Source: Dactylellina haptotyla
Taxonomy: Eukaryota > Ascomycota > Orbiliomycetes > Orbiliales > Orbiliaceae
Length of the DNA: 64,000 nucleotides
Direction of reading: 5' to 3'
Assembly: GCA_031310005.1 (NCBI GenBank)
Contig: CM062379.1
Span: 4,340,001 to 4,404,000 of the forward strand
The notes below the pieces were generated by a model that worked only from the letters and a program-made list of their open reading frames with translations, made no database searches and was not told where the DNA came from. A program made the position numbers and the translations under genes. Numbering within the stretch: position 1 is the first letter of the stretch; each line of letters starts with the position of its first letter. Shown in pieces: positions 15,082 to 31,066 of the stretch.

Positions 15082-18000
15082 TTATTTTTTTTTTAGAATA
15101 AGCTTATATAAGTAGCTTTTTATAAAATTTGAAATTTTATATAAATAATAGTAATTAAGTATAGAATAATAATATATTATTATTATTTTATATAAAAATT
15201 TAATTTTATATATTATAGGTTTTGTGTTAAAATTAAGTTTATATAAAATAATAATTTATATTATAATATAAAATTTATTTTAAAATAAATATTTATATAA
15301 TTATATATGTATAAAAATATAATAATTAAATTAAAATAATAAAATAAAATTTAAATTATAAAATATTTTTATAAATATAAATAATTAATATATTTTTAAT
15401 AATAATATTAATAGATTATTATATAAAATTATTAATTAAATAGTATTAAAATTAGGCTTACTATATTAAAATATGAAAAAAAGTTTTAAATAATTTATAA
15501 GTTTTATAAAAATATAATTTTTTTATATAATAAAATCCTTTAATAAAAATATTTTAATTATATTTATTATAATTATAATTATATTTAAAAAGTGATTAGT
15601 GAGTTTTATAATTTTTATATTATTAATAAAATTAATTATCCTATAATAAATTATATTTTTTAATAATTAAATCAAAATAAGTAAAATTATATAAGGTAAA
15701 AAATATTTAAACTTTATTATTTACTAAAATAATTTAAACTTAAATAAAAATAATATATTTATAAAAAAAAGTAAATTTAATAAATAAAAAAGTAAAATTA
15801 GCTTTTAAAAAAAAAAAATTTATTATTAAAAAATAGGAAGGTTTTAAATAACTTTAAGAATTAAACCCAAAATTATTATTAAATAATATTAATTTTTAAT
15901 AATTTTTAAATAATAATATTACTTTTTTTAAATAAGAAGTTAAATAAATATAATATATAAATTAAATTTCTTAAATATAATCAATTTAGGAAAATTTTAA
16001 ATTTTCCTTATTTAATTATATTTAAATATATTAAATATTATATGGTTTTTCTGGGTCTTCTTTTGGATTACTTATTTGAAAATTTTAATATTTTTTTTTA
16101 AAAATAATTTTAAATTAGTTTTAAAAAGATATTACTTTTTAATTTTTATAAATTATTTTATAATCTATAAAGTGGTGACCATCTAATTAAATATTTATTA
16201 TTTTTGTTAAATTTATTAAATATTTTTATAATTTTATATTTTATATAATTTTTGTATTCTAATTCTTTGTTTTTTAAATCTTTTTTTAAATTTAAAAAAA
16301 TTAATTTTAAAAATAAGATATAGAAAGATTAATAAATTTGTAAATTTTAGGATTTCAAATTTAAAAATATTATTATTAAATTTTAATAATAATAAAAGTT
16401 TATATTTTTAATAATTTAATTTTTATTTTATTATTTTTTTATTTAATATATTTAATAAGTAATATATATTTTTTTTTTTTTAAAAGGTACTTCTATATAT
16501 TATTAATTATAATAATATAATATATATTTTATTATAAATTAAAAAATTTTTATAAATTATTATAAAATTTTTATATTTTTATATATTTTTTATTTTTGAA
16601 ATAACTTTTTAAATATTATAAAAATAATATTATAATAAAATTCTATTTTCTAAATACTTTATAAGGTATGTACTTAGTAAATAAGTATTTAAATATATTA
16701 TAAATAAATTTAAAATATAATAGTAATTTAACTTAATTATTTTATACTATATTAAAAACTTTTTAATTATATTTTAATAATTTAAATAATTTATTTTATA
16801 ATTTCATTTGTTTAAATATATTTTTACTAATAATATTAATTTTAATATTTGTTTAATTTTTAACTAAGTTTTAGAATTTATTAATAAATAATATATTTTT
16901 ATTATAAATATATTTAAATTATAATTTATATTAACTAAAAATTTGTTTATTATAAATTTGTTCTAATTTTATTATAAATTATTTAAAATTTTATAATTTT
17001 TATTAAATTATAAATAATAATTAAAACTTTATTATAAATAATATTTATAAAGGTCTTTTAAAAAGTATTCTTTATATAAAATTATATAAAATAATTTAAA
17101 ATAATTTTAAGGATATATTATAAAATTATAATTTTTATAAATAAATATTAATTAGTTTATTTTAATAATATATTATAAATTTTAATATATTATTTGATAT
17201 ATTATTATATTTAGGTTAAAATAAAATTTAATTAAAAATTTTTAGGTATATTCAATTTTTAAATATTTATAAATTAATGTATTTATAATATTATTTAATA
17301 AATTATTATTAAAATTTTAATAAAGATATAAAAAGTTTTTAAAAAATAAATTCTTTTTTATTATAAAGTAATTTAAAATATTAAAATTTTTAATAATATT
17401 TTTTATAATAAAATATTTATTATAATTTTATTTAAGATTTTTTATAAATTAATTTTCTAAAATATAAAAATAAAATTAAGAATTTTATTAATTAAAATAA
17501 TTATATTATTCTTTTTAAAGATAGTTTCTTTATTAGATTAGATTTTAATTATTAAATTAGATTATTATTATTAATATTAACTCCAAAAGTTTTCTTTTCT
17601 TTTATAATATATAATTTTTTATATTATATTAATTAATAAGTTCCTATTAGTAAACTTATTATTTATTAAAAAATTTTTAAATAATAAGAAATAAATAAAA
17701 ATTCTTATAATTTAAATATATTATAAAGAATTTTTATTTAAGATATATTTTTATATTTTATAAATTTAAATATAATATTAATTTTTATTATAAATAAAAT
17801 ATTATAATTTAATAATATTAAATTTATAAAAAAAATAAATAATAGAATATTATTTTTAATTAAATTATAATTAATATAAGCAAATTTTAATATAATATTA
17901 AAAATATTTATTTTAATTTTAATAAATAAATTTAGATTATATAACTTAAGAATAGAGATTAAAAATAATTTTTAAATATATTAAAAATATATATTTAATT

Positions 18001-21000
18001 AAAAGTTATTTTAAAATATACTCTAATTTTTATTAATTCTAAAAAGTATTAAATATATAATTATATTATTTAATAAATTATTAATAATAATTGTAAAATT
18101 CTAAGAAGATTTAAATATTTTTATATTTTAAAATTAAAACTATTTTTAAATAATGTTGATTTTTTAAAATCTATCTTAATTTTTTAATTATAATAATAAT
18201 TTTAAAAATTTATATTTTATAATTTTAAATTTTATTTTTCTAATTTAATTTTAAGATTATATTTATTTAATATTTTAAAAATGATAATAATATATTATTA
18301 ATATTTTTGGAGTTTTTATTATAGATTAGTATATTATTAAAATAAATAATATATATTTTATTAATATAATTTTTAGTATATAATTTATAAAGGTTTAAAA
18401 AATATTAAAATATTAATTAATTTTATTAATATAATTAAATATTTAAATAAATTATAATAATATTTAAATATTATTTTTAAATATTTTTTAGAATAATTTA
18501 TAAATTATAATAAGTAATTATAATATTAAATTTAATAAAATAAATAGTTTTAATTAATTAATTTAAAAATTTGTTAATTTGGGGTAAATTATTATAATCT
18601 TTAATTATAATAGTATTAAAATTTTAATAATTAATACAAATTTATAATTTTTTTTTTTTAGAAATAAAAAAATTAAATATCCTATAGGGATTTTAAAAAT
18701 AAATATATTTTTTATAAATTTTTTTAATATAAGTATAAATAGGTAGAAATTTAAATATAATATTTTATAATAATATAAATTTATTAAATAATAGTATATA
18801 TTTTATTTTTAATTTTTTAAAAGTTTGAATCCATTTAAACATCCATTTTAGAATTTTTTTAAATAATATATTTTTAAATATTACTTTAATAATTTTAATA
18901 ATATTTTTTAATTTTAAACCATATTTGTTTAAAAATGTTAAATTTATTATAAAGGATATAGATTTTTTTATCAAAAAATATTCTATAAATTGTAGATAAA
19001 CTTTTTTAAATTACTTATAAAACTATTTATCAAATTTATTGCAGATTTTATTAATAATTATAATAAATAAATTTAATTATTTTATTTTTTAAAATTTATA
19101 ATTAGATTATAATTTTCTAATTAGTTATAATTTAAAATAAGGTTATTAGTAAAATTAAAAATATTGATAATCATTTTTTTAAAATATTTATTAATAATGA
19201 AAATAATATTAGTTTTATATTTAATTATTTTTAAAAACTTTCTAAAAGTAATAATATATACGTGTGTATTTTTAAATTATATAAAAAGATTATATTTTTA
19301 ATATATTTTTTAAAATATATATAATTTTGTTTTATTATTTATAAAAATTTATATAAGATTTTATTAATAATGTAAGATATTTAAAATATTATTTTTTAAT
19401 TTGATTAAAAGTTTTATTAGATTCTTTTTTAATAAAGTTAAAGTTGGATGATTTAATATATATTATTATTTAAAATTTTTTTAATTTAAAATATTATATT
19501 ATTTAATATTGTTGAATTCTATATTATTGGTAGTATTCCTAGTTTTTTCCTATTTCTAAAAATTAGATAATATATTATTTTAAATTTTTTTATAATAAAA
19601 TTATTATTTGTAATTTGGATAATTTTTAGGTATAGTTTTAAAAATTTCTTCCAATATATTATAAAATAATATTAGTTATTTTTATATATATAATTAATAT
19701 AAGTGTAAAAATTTTATTATAAGAGTAATAATTAAAAAAGTTTTAATTTATAAAATTAATATTTTATTTTTATTTTTATTTTTATAATATTAATTTTTAA
19801 TATTATTTTAATAATATTATAGTTTTTATATAAAATTAATATATTTTATAATTTTATATTAATTTAATTCTATAATAATAAAATATTATAAAATATATAA
19901 CCTATTAATAAGGTTTATAAAAACTTCTTTATTGTTTTTATATATTTATAATTAAAAATAATTACTTAATCTATATAATTTTAATATATAAATTTGGCTA
20001 AATCTATATTAGGATATTTATATAATTGGTATTAATATATTTTATATAGTTTTATATATTAATTAATAAATTGAGACCAACTTCTATTATTATTAATATA
20101 GAATATTAGATAACTATATTCTATAAGTCTAATGTTAGGTAAGGTAAATTATCTAAAATACTAATTTTTTTAATATCTAAGTATAGCATTTTTTATAATT
20201 TCCATTAATTTTAATATTTAATTTTTAAAAGTTTATTTAATTAAATGTTTAATTTCCGATAAATAGGTGATATTGTTAGTTATTAGGAAATTGGTAAATC
20301 CTTCTTAAATTAATTTTTTATTTAATAAATTAATAAGAGAGTATTAAATGATTTTACAATTTTTTTATAAATAGATTTTAAATTTATATTAATATATAAT
20401 TTTTAAAATTTATTATAAATAAGTTTTATTTTGAATTTTAAAAATTGTTAAAAAGATTTTATATAAATTATAAATATATAGAGATTTTATATAAATTATA
20501 AATATATAGTTTTTTTAAAAAGGGGATTCTTTTATTTAAAGTGATATTCTTTTATAATAAATTTAATATTGTTTTTTTATTAAATTTCTTTAACTTTTAA
20601 CTTTTAAAAAGTATATATTTTAAATAAAGTAATAAATAAAATAAAATTTAAATTTTTTTAAATGATTAAGACTTGAGAAATAATAAAATTAATATTAAAA
20701 AATTTTTTATTAACTTAATAAAATATAATATTAAATTATCATTCTTTTTAAAATTCTTTTAAATTATTATTGATAATTGTTTTTATATTTTTAATATATT
20801 TATTATAATTTTCTTAATATTTTTATAATTATATTATTTTATAATATTTTAATTGGTTATTTTAATATTTTTAAATATTAATTAATTAGATAATTTTATT
20901 TAATATATTCTTTCTTATTATATTAATAATATATTAATTTGTTAGATTTTAAAGAATAATTTCTTAATTATTAATTTTAATTTTGGATTTTTTTTAATTT

Positions 21001-22233
21001 TATAAAAAATAGTTTAAAAGTATTTTTTAAAATCTAATTATTTTTATTTTATTATTATTAATTATTTGGCCTTTAATAGTTATTTTAAGAAATATATAAA
21101 GGATTACTTTAATTCTAAAATAATTGATTTTAATTTATTATAAGATAATTTTTAGAATTATAAAATAATTAATTTTTTTAACTATCATACCAAGATTTAG
21201 GTTGATTATTTTGTTAATTTGGGTGATTTTTTTGGAAGTTAGAAAATTAATTATAATTATTATAAACTTATAAAATATTTACTTTATATTTTTAGAAATA
21301 ATTATTATTAAGTTTTATGATCAAATTTTTAATTATATAATATTGAATTTTTAAATTATATATAATCATCTTAATGATTTTCTATCTCTATATAAATTTT
21401 AATCTTTTTTTAATATAATAGATTAATTATTTTATTATATATTTGGCTATAGAGATATAAATATTAATAATTTAAAAATATTTTTTAATAAATTTAATTT
21501 AGCATAAATTTTAAATAATATAAAAAACTTTTTTAGTTTTATTTTAATATTTATAAAATTATTTAAATCTTTTGATAAAATATAAATAATTAATAAGGGT
21601 TTAAATAATATAATTATTATTGGTCTTTTATTTTATTTTTTATTTTTTTATATTATATAAAATAAAAATTATAAATATAAAAATAATTTTAATAAAAATA
21701 TAAAAAAATGGATTTTATTTTCATTTCTAAATTATTAATATTGAAAATAAAGATAGTAATAACTTGTTAGATAAATTGATCAAATTTATATAATAAGCTA
21801 TTAAATTTATTAAAATCTGTATTTTACTTTTTTATAATAAATAAAAAATTAAAATAAATTAGTAAAATTTGTTGAAAAATTATTAAAATCATTAGGGTAT
21901 TCTTTGTTATTATTATTAAAATTTTTATCAAAATTTTCTAAATTTTTGAAATTAAAAATTAACTTATGATAGGGTTTATTCTTATTTAATATAAAATAAG
22001 AATAAATCTTATTTAATTTTTAATTGGATTTTAAAGTAATTAATATAATTTTTTCTCTAATTATATTAAGTATATTTTATATATTTTTATAAATTTTAAT
22101 AATTATTTAAATTATAGTAGCCATTTTTTTAAATTTTTTTAAAATTTTTGTAGCTATTTCTAAATTTTATAAGTATTTATTATTATTTAAAATAATAATT
22201 TTAGTTAGATTATTAATAATTTTATTAAATGTA

Positions 22234-22741
22234 TGTCACAGACTACAGGTCTTGATAGTACAAATATCTGTACCTTGCTTTATACTGTATTGTTTTAAGT
22301 TTTATTACTATATTTTATATTTATAAATATATATTACTTTTAATATATTTAATTATAAAGCCTACTTATTTGTTTAATATTTTGGATTATAATATAATAT
22401 ATTTTGTGGATTATTGTTTATTATAGATTATATATTATAAATTATAATCTATTGTAATTTATGATTTATTATAAATATATTAGATTATTTTTGTATATAA
22501 GATTATTCTTAGGACTGATAAAGTGTTTCTATCTTTATTAGTTAACTTAAATATAATTTAATATTTAATTATCTTTATTTTATTATTATTATATATTTTA
22601 AGTAAGCTATTTTTAATAATTTTATAATTTTATATATATTTTTTATTAAGAGACCTAGGTATTCTAAATAAAAAAAGAATTTTATATATTATAATATTAT
22701 ATATTTATATTATTATATTGGGTAATATATAAAATATAATA
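22234..22741 (+). repeat. 5' LTR of Gypsy copy C
   Basis: 508 bp, starting TGTCACAGACTACAGG. It is the reverse complement of the LTRs of A and B. The first ~100 bp are well preserved. The inner end near 22,741 is AT-only. Confidence 0.88.
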
Positions 22742-25700
22742 TTTTAACTAATTATTTTTAATTAAAGAGAAGTATATATATAATAGTATTTTTTAATTTA
22801 AAAGATTTTATAATTTTAAAAATAAAATTATAAATAAAAAGATAACTATTTTATTTATATAATATTTGGATGAATAAATTGAAAACCAAGTCTTATAAAA
22901 TTAATTAAATATTTTATATTTATAAAAATAAAAAAATATTATTTTTACTTTTATTAATTTTTAAAGCTAATTTATTTAAAAATAAAATAAAATTTGATTG
23001 TTAATAAAATTTATTTTAATATTATTATATAAATATAGAAGAAAAATTATATATATTTAATAAAGTTATTAATAATCTAATAAAAATTATTATCTTAGAT
23101 AATAATAGATATTTATAAAATTTAGAAATAACTATAGAAATTCTAAAAATTTAAAAAAAAGCCATTATAATCTAAGTAATTACTAAAGTTTATAAAATAT
23201 ATAAAATATGTTTGAAATAATTGAGGAAAAATAATATTAATTATTTTAAAATCTAGTTAAGGATTAAGTAAGATTTGTTTTTATTTTATATTAAATAAGA
23301 ATAGATTTTATTATAAATTAATTTTTAATTTTAAAATTTAGAAAATTTTGATAAAAATTTTAATAATAATAATAAAGGATATTTTAATAACTTTATATTT
23401 TAACTTTTTATTTATTATAAGGAAGTAAAAGTATTAGATTTTAATAAATTTAATAGCTTATTATATAAATTTGATTAATTTATTTAATAAGTTGTTATTA
23501 TTTTTATTTTAGTATTAATAATTTAAAAGTGATAAAAATAAAATCTTTTTTCTTTTTATATTTTATTAAAATTATTTTTATATTTATAACTTTTATTTTA
23601 TATAATATAAAGAAAATAAAAAAATGAAAAATAAAAAGTTAATAATAATTATATTATTTAAATTTTTATTAATTATTTATATTTTATTAAAGAATTTAAA
23701 TAATTTTATAAATATTAAAATAAAATTAAAAAGCTTTTATATTATTTAAAATCTATAATAAATTAAATTTGTTAAAAAATATTTTTAAATTATTGATATT
23801 TATGCTTCTATAATTGGATATATAATAAAATAATTGATTTATTATATTAAAATTAAAATTTATATAAAGATAGGAAATTATTAAGATAATTATATATAAT
23901 TTGAAAATTTAATATTATATAATTAAAGATTTAATTATAAGATTTGATAATAATTATTTTTAAGAATATAAAGTAAATATTTTTAAAATTGTAATAATTA
24001 TAATTAATTTCTTAATTCTTAAGGAATTATTTAAACTAATAAAATAATTAATTTAAACCTTATAATAATAGTTAAGAAATTGATTATTTTATAATTTAGA
24101 AAATTATTCTTTTATAAATTAAAATTAATTATTTTTAAATTAAAATAATCCTCTATACGCTCTTTAGAATAATTATTAAAGATTAAATAATTAATAATAA
24201 TAAAATAAAAATAATTGGATTTTAAAAATACTTTTGAATTATTTTCTATAAAATTAGGAAAAATTTAAAATTAAAATTAATAATTAGGAATCATTCCTAA
24301 AATTTAATAAATTAATATATTATTAATATAATAAAGAAGGATATATTAAATAAAATTATCTAATTAATTAATATTTATTAAAAAATATTAAAATAATTAA
24401 TTAAAAGATATTATAAAAATAATATAATTATAAAAAATTAAGAAAGTTATAATAAATATATTAAAGAATATGAAAATAATTATTAGTAATTTAAAGAAGA
24501 ATTTTAAAAAAATATTAATTTAATATCACATTCCACCAAATTAATAAAGAAAATATCTTTAATATTAACTTAATTATTTTTAAATTTTAGTTATATTAGA
24601 AAGAATTTAAATCTTTTTATATTATTATTATTTATTTAAAATATATATTTTTAAAAATTAGAAATTAAAGATATTTAATAAAAATAATATTAAATTTATT
24701 ATAAAAAATATTATTTTAAATAAAAGAATTCTCTCAAAAAATTATATATTTATAATTTATATAAAATTTTTTAATAATTTTAAAAAGAATATAAAATTTA
24801 AATGAAATTTGTTTATAATAAATTTTAAAATTATATATTAATATAAATTTAAAATTTATTTATAAAAAAATTATAAAATTATTTAATACTCTCTTATTAA
24901 CCTATTATATAAAAATTAATTTAGAAAGGATTTACTAATTTCTAATAATTAATATATATTTATTTATTGAAATTAAATACTTGATTAAATAAATTTTAAA
25001 AATTAGATATTAGAATTAATAAAAATTATAAAAATATTATATTTAAATAAGAAAATTAATGTTTTAGATAATTTATTTTACCTAATATTAGATTTATAAA
25101 ATATAATTATTTAATATTTTATATAAATAATAATAAAATTGGCTTTAATTTATAGATTAATATATAAAATTTTATAAAATATATTGATATTAATTATATA
25201 AATATTTTAATATAAATTCTATTAAATTTATATATTAAAATTATACAAATTAAATAGTTGTTTTTAATTATAAATATATAAAAAATAATAAAAATTTTTA
25301 TTAATTTTATTAATAAACTATATACTTTATAATACTCTATTATTATAAAATTAAACTATACAAAATTATAAAATATATTAATTTTACACAAAAAATTATA
25401 ATATTATTAAAATAATATTAGGAATTAATATTATAAAAATTGAAAAAGGAAAAATATTAATTTTATAAATTAAAATCTTTAATTTATTTTTATAATAAAA
25501 ATTTATATACTTACATTAATTATACACAAAAATAGATTAATATTATTTTTATGATGTATTAAAAGAAATTTTTAAGACTATATACTTATAAAAGTTATCC
25601 AAATTGTAAATAATAATTCTATTATAAAAAAATTTAAAATTTATATGTAAAATTATTAATAAAATACCTTAATTATAATAAGTATATTACTTAATTTTTA

Positions 25701-28700
25701 AAATAAAAACAAAAATACCTTTTATTATATAAAATTTAATAATACCAAATAATATAATATTTTAAATTAAAAACTTTAAATAATAATATATATTAAATTA
25801 TCTAGCTCTAACTTTATTAAAAAGATTTAATAAAATTTTAATTAAATTAAAAATAATATTTTTAAATATTTTATATTATTAATAAAATCTTATACAAATT
25901 TTCACAAATAGTAAAATAAAATTATATATATTTCAAAAAATATATTAAAAATATAATTTTCTTATATAATTTAAAAATATTATATATAATATTATTACTT
26001 TTGAAAAAGCCCCTAAAAATAGTTAAATATAAAACTAATATTACCTCATTATTAATAAATATTTTAAAAATGAATTATTAATATTTTTAATTTTATTAAT
26101 AATAATTTTATTTTAAAATATAATTAATTAAAAGATTATAATTTAGTTATAAATTTTAAAATAAAATAATTAAATTTATTTATTATAATTATTAATAAAA
26201 TTTATATTAAATTTAATAAATAATTTATAAATAATTAAAAAAGTTTATTTACAACTTACAAAATATCTTTTTGATAAAGAAATTTATTATTATTTTTATA
26301 ATAAATTTAATATTTTTAAATGAATATGGTTTAAAATAAAAATATTATTAGAATTATTAAAACACTTTTTAAAAGATCTTAAAATAGATACCTAAATAGA
26401 TTTAAATTTTTAAAAAATTAAAAATAAAAACGTATATTACTATTATTTAATAAATTTATTTATAAAATATTACTATAAAAATATTATATTAAAATTCTTA
26501 CCTATTTATACTTATATAAAAAAATTTAAAATATTTAAAAATATATTAAAGAAAATTTATAAAAAATATATCTATTTTTTAAAATTTTTATAAAATATTT
26601 AATTTTTTTTTTTAAAAAAATGGAAAATTATAAATCTATATTAACTATTAAAATTTTAATGTTATTATAATTAAAAATTGTAATAATTTACTTTGAATTG
26701 ACGAATTTTAAATTAATTAATTAAAATTATTCATTTTATTAAATTTAATATTATAATTGTTTATTATAATTTATAAGTTATTTTAAAAATATTTAAAAAT
26801 AGTATTTAAATATTATTATAATTTATTTAAATATTTAATTATATTTATAAGATTAATTAATACTTTAGTATCTTTTTAAACCTTTATGAATTATATATTG
26901 AAAGATTATATTAATAAAATATATATTATCTACCTTAATAATATATTAGTTTATAGTAAAAACCCTGAAAAACATTAATAATATATTATTACTATTTTTA
27001 AAACATTAAATAAATATAATTTTAAAATTAAATTAAAAAAATGAAATTCAAAGTTATAAAATATAAATTCCTTAAAATTATTATTATAATTAAAGGAATT
27101 AAAATAAATTCTAAAAAAATTAATATAATTTAAAAATGATTTTGATTTTAAAATATTAAAAATATTCAAACCTTTTTAGGACTTTACAACTATTATTGAC
27201 AATTTATTAAATAATATAATTATATATTTACCACCCTTTTAAAACTAATAAAAATAAATATATATTTTAATATGACCCTTAATCAAATATATATTTTTAA
27301 TATATTTAAAAATTATTCTTTTAGCCCTTATTCTTAAATTATATAATTTTGATTTATCTATTAAAATTAAAACAAATATTTTTAATGTTATATTAAAACT
27401 TATCTATATTAATTATAACTAATTTAGGAATAGCATCCTATTACCTACCTTTTTTATAAATTTAATGCTACTAAACTATAATATTTTATTTATGATAAAA
27501 AATAATAGCTATTGTTTAAATTTATAAAATATGGAGAATATATCTTTAAATAAAATTTTATAATATACTTAGATTATAAAATTTTATTTATTTTTTTATT
27601 TTAAAAATTTTAACTAATAGTAAATCTATTAATAAAATTTATTAATTAATATAATAATATAATATAAAAATTATATATTACAAAAGAAAAAACTTTAAAG
27701 TTAATACTATTAATTAATAACCTAATTTAATGGCCAAAATCCAATTAGATAAAAAACTATTTTTAAAAAAATAATATATAATTATTTTAATTAATAAAGT
27801 TTTCAATTTTATTTTTATATTTTAAAAAATTAATTTATAAAAATTTTAAATAAAATTATAATAAATATTTTATTATAAAAATATTATTAAAAAATTTTAA
27901 TATTTTAGATTATTTTATAATAAAGAAGGATTTATTTTTTTAAAATTTTTTTATATATTTATTAAAAAATTTTAATAATAATTTATTAAATAATATTATA
28001 ATATGTTAGTTTATAAATATTAAAAATTAAATATATTTAGGAATTTTTAATTAAGTCTTATTTCTAGTCTTAAATGTGATAATATATTAAATAATATATT
28101 AAAATTTGTAATATATGTTATTGAAATAAACTTAGTTGATATTTATCTTATAAAAGTTATAATCTTATAATATACTTTTAAAATTATTTTAAGTTATTTT
28201 ATATAATTTTATAAGAAATGCTTTTTTAAGAAATCTTTTATAAATATTATTTATAATAAAATTTTAATTATTATTTGTAAATTTAGTAAAATAATAATTT
28301 TAAAATTATAAAATTTTAAATAATTTATAATAAAATTTAAATAAATTTATAATAAATGAATTTTTAATTAATATAAATTATAATTTAAATATATCTATAA
28401 TAAAAATATATTATTTATTAATAAATTTTAAAATTTAATTAAGAATTAGATTAGTATTAAAATTAATATTATTGCATTTAAATAGATAAAATTATAGAAT
28501 AAATTATTTAAATTATTAAAATATAATTAAAAATTTCTTTAATATAGTATAGAATAATTAAATTAATTTATTATTATATTTTAAATTTATTTATAATATA
28601 TTTAAATATTTATTTATTAAATATATATTTTATAAAGTATTTAAAAAATGGAATCTTATTATAATCTTATTTTTTATAATATTTAAGAAATTATTTTGAA

Positions 28701-30227
28701 AATAAAGAAATATATAAAAATATAAAAAATTTTATAATAATTTATAAAAAGATTTTAATTTATAATAGAATATATATTATACTATTATAATTAATAATAT
28801 ATAAAAACATTTTTTTAAAAAAGAAAATAAAACATACTTATTTATTAAATATATTAAATGGAAAGGATGATAAAGTAAAAATTAGATTATTAAAAATATG
28901 GATTTTTCATTATTATTAAAAAATTTAATAATAATACTTTTGAATTTAAAATTCTAAGATTTATTTAAATTTATCAATTGTTCTATATCTTATTTTTAGA
29001 ACTAGTTCTCCTAGGTTTAAAAAAAAATTTAAAAGATGAAGAACTAGAATACAAAAATTATATAGAATATGAAATTGTAAAAATATTTGATAGATTTAAT
29101 AAAAATAAATATTTGATTAGATAATTACTATTTTATGGATTATAAAATGATTTATGAAAATTAGAAGATAATATTTCACCCTAGTTAATTTAAAAATACC
29201 TTTAAAAGAAGATATTAAAATTATTGAATAAGTGTTTTAAAAGAAGGCCTAGAAAAACCATATAATATCCAATATACTTAGGTATAATTGAATAAGGAAA
29301 ATGGTTTAAAACTCTTTTAATTAATTATATTTAAAAAATTTGGTTTATATATTATATCTATTTAATTTTTTATTTAAAAAAAATAATATTATTATTTAAA
29401 AGTTATTAAAAATTAATATTATTTAATAATAATTTTAGATTTAATTTTTAAAGTTATTTAAAATCTTTTTATTTTTTAATAATAGATTTTTTTTTTTTAA
29501 AAATTAACTTTATTTTTTTATTTATTAAATTTACTTTTTTTTATAAATATATTATTTTTATTTAAGTTTAAGTTATTTTAATAAATAATAAAATTTAAAT
29601 ATTCTTTATCTTATATAATTTTATTTGTTTTTAATTTAGTTGCTAAAGAATATAGTTTATTATAAAATAATTAGCTTTATTAGTAATATAAAAATTATAA
29701 AAATTTATTAATTATTTCTTAAATATAATTATAATTATAATAAATATAATTAAAATATTTTTACTAAAGAATTCTATGATATAAAAAATTATACTTTTAT
29801 AAAATTTATAAGTTATTTAAAATTTTTTCTTATATTTTAATATAATAAATTTAATTTTGACACTATTTAATTAATAATTTTATATAATAATCCACTAATA
29901 TTATAATTTTAAAAATATATTAATTATTTATATTTATAAGAATATTTTATAATTTAAATTTTATTTTACTACTTTAATTTAATTATTTTTTATATATATA
30001 TAATTATATAAATATTTATTTTAAAATAAACTTTATATTATAATATAGATTATTATTCTATATAAATTTAATTCTAACATAAAAATTAATAATATATAAA
30101 ATTAAATTTTTATATAAGAATAATAATAGTATATTATTATTTTATATTTAATTATTATTATTTATATAGAATTTTAGACTTTATAAAAAATTATTTATAT
30201 AAAAGCTTATTCTAAAAAGGAAGATAA

Positions 30228-30735
30228 TATTATAAATTATAAATCTTAATAATATAAATATTTATACTTTATTTTATACTATATTATTCTAAATTTTACT
30301 ATTATATTTTATATTTATAAATATATATTATTTCTAATATATTTAACTGTAAAGCCTACTTATTTATTTAATATTCTAAATTATAATATAATATATTTTA
30401 TAGATTACCACTTATTATAGATTATATATTATAAATTATAATCTATTATAATCTATAATTTATTATAAATATATTAAACCATTCCTGTATATAAAACTAT
30501 CTTTAGGATTGATAAAGTGTTCCTATTTTTATCAATTAATTTAAATATAATTCAATATCTAATTATCTTTATTTTATTATTATTACACACTTTAGGCGAA
30601 CTATTTTTAATAATTTTATAATTTTATACATACTTCTTACTAAAAGACCTAAATATTTTAAGTAGAGAGAGAGTTTTACATATCATAGTATTGCATATTT
30701 GTATTGTTACATTGGGTAGCGTATGAAGTATAACA
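30228..30735 (+). repeat. 3' LTR of Gypsy copy C
   Basis: 508 bp, ending GGGTAGCGTATGAAGTATAACA. The outer ~250 bp retain many Cs and Gs. The inner end at 30,228 is degraded to A/T. Confidence 0.88.
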
Positions 30736-31066
30736 ATGTATATAATTTTTTTTTTTATATTTGTGTGACAGTATTGAAATAGATTTTATTATTAATAATT
30801 AAAATTTTGTTTTTATTTTTAAACAAATTAATTTTAAAAATTAATAAAAATAAAGGTAATATTTCTCTTCCTTATCTTTATAAATATAAGAATATTTAAT
30901 TAATTTTGTAAAATTTGGTTTTTAATTTATTTGTTTAGATATTATATAAATAAAGACAATTGTCTTTTTTGTTTATAATTTTATTCTTTAAAATTATAAA
31001 ATTTTTTAAATTAAAAGATGCTGTTATATATATACTTTTTTTTAGTTAAGAGGTGATTAATTAAAA

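Larger units (their letters stand above)
22234..30735 (+). mobile_element. Gypsy-type LTR retrotransposon, copy C (innermost, uninterrupted)
   Basis: Complete in length (8,502 bp) but broken throughout by RIP-like change. The 5' LTR is 22,234-22,741 and the 3' LTR is 30,228-30,735, with target duplication ATGTA at 22,229-22,233 and 30,736-30,740. The plus strand shows remnants of Gypsy polymerase: a block readable as DILVYSKNPEKH (the YxDD-box region of reverse transcriptase) near 26,930-26,975, and FLGLYNYY (the connection between reverse transcriptase and RNase H) near 27,172-27,210. Motif order and position fit gag, then RT and RNase H, then integrase. It is the youngest insertion of the three, since it lies within B within A. 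Confidence 0.9.

Noticed and set aside
18765-27169. Small open frames at 18,765-18,974 and 26,975-27,169 as genes
   Set aside because: The first is a surviving open stretch of degraded Gypsy polymerase. The second is antisense to the polymerase remnant of copy C and is a by-product of AT composition.
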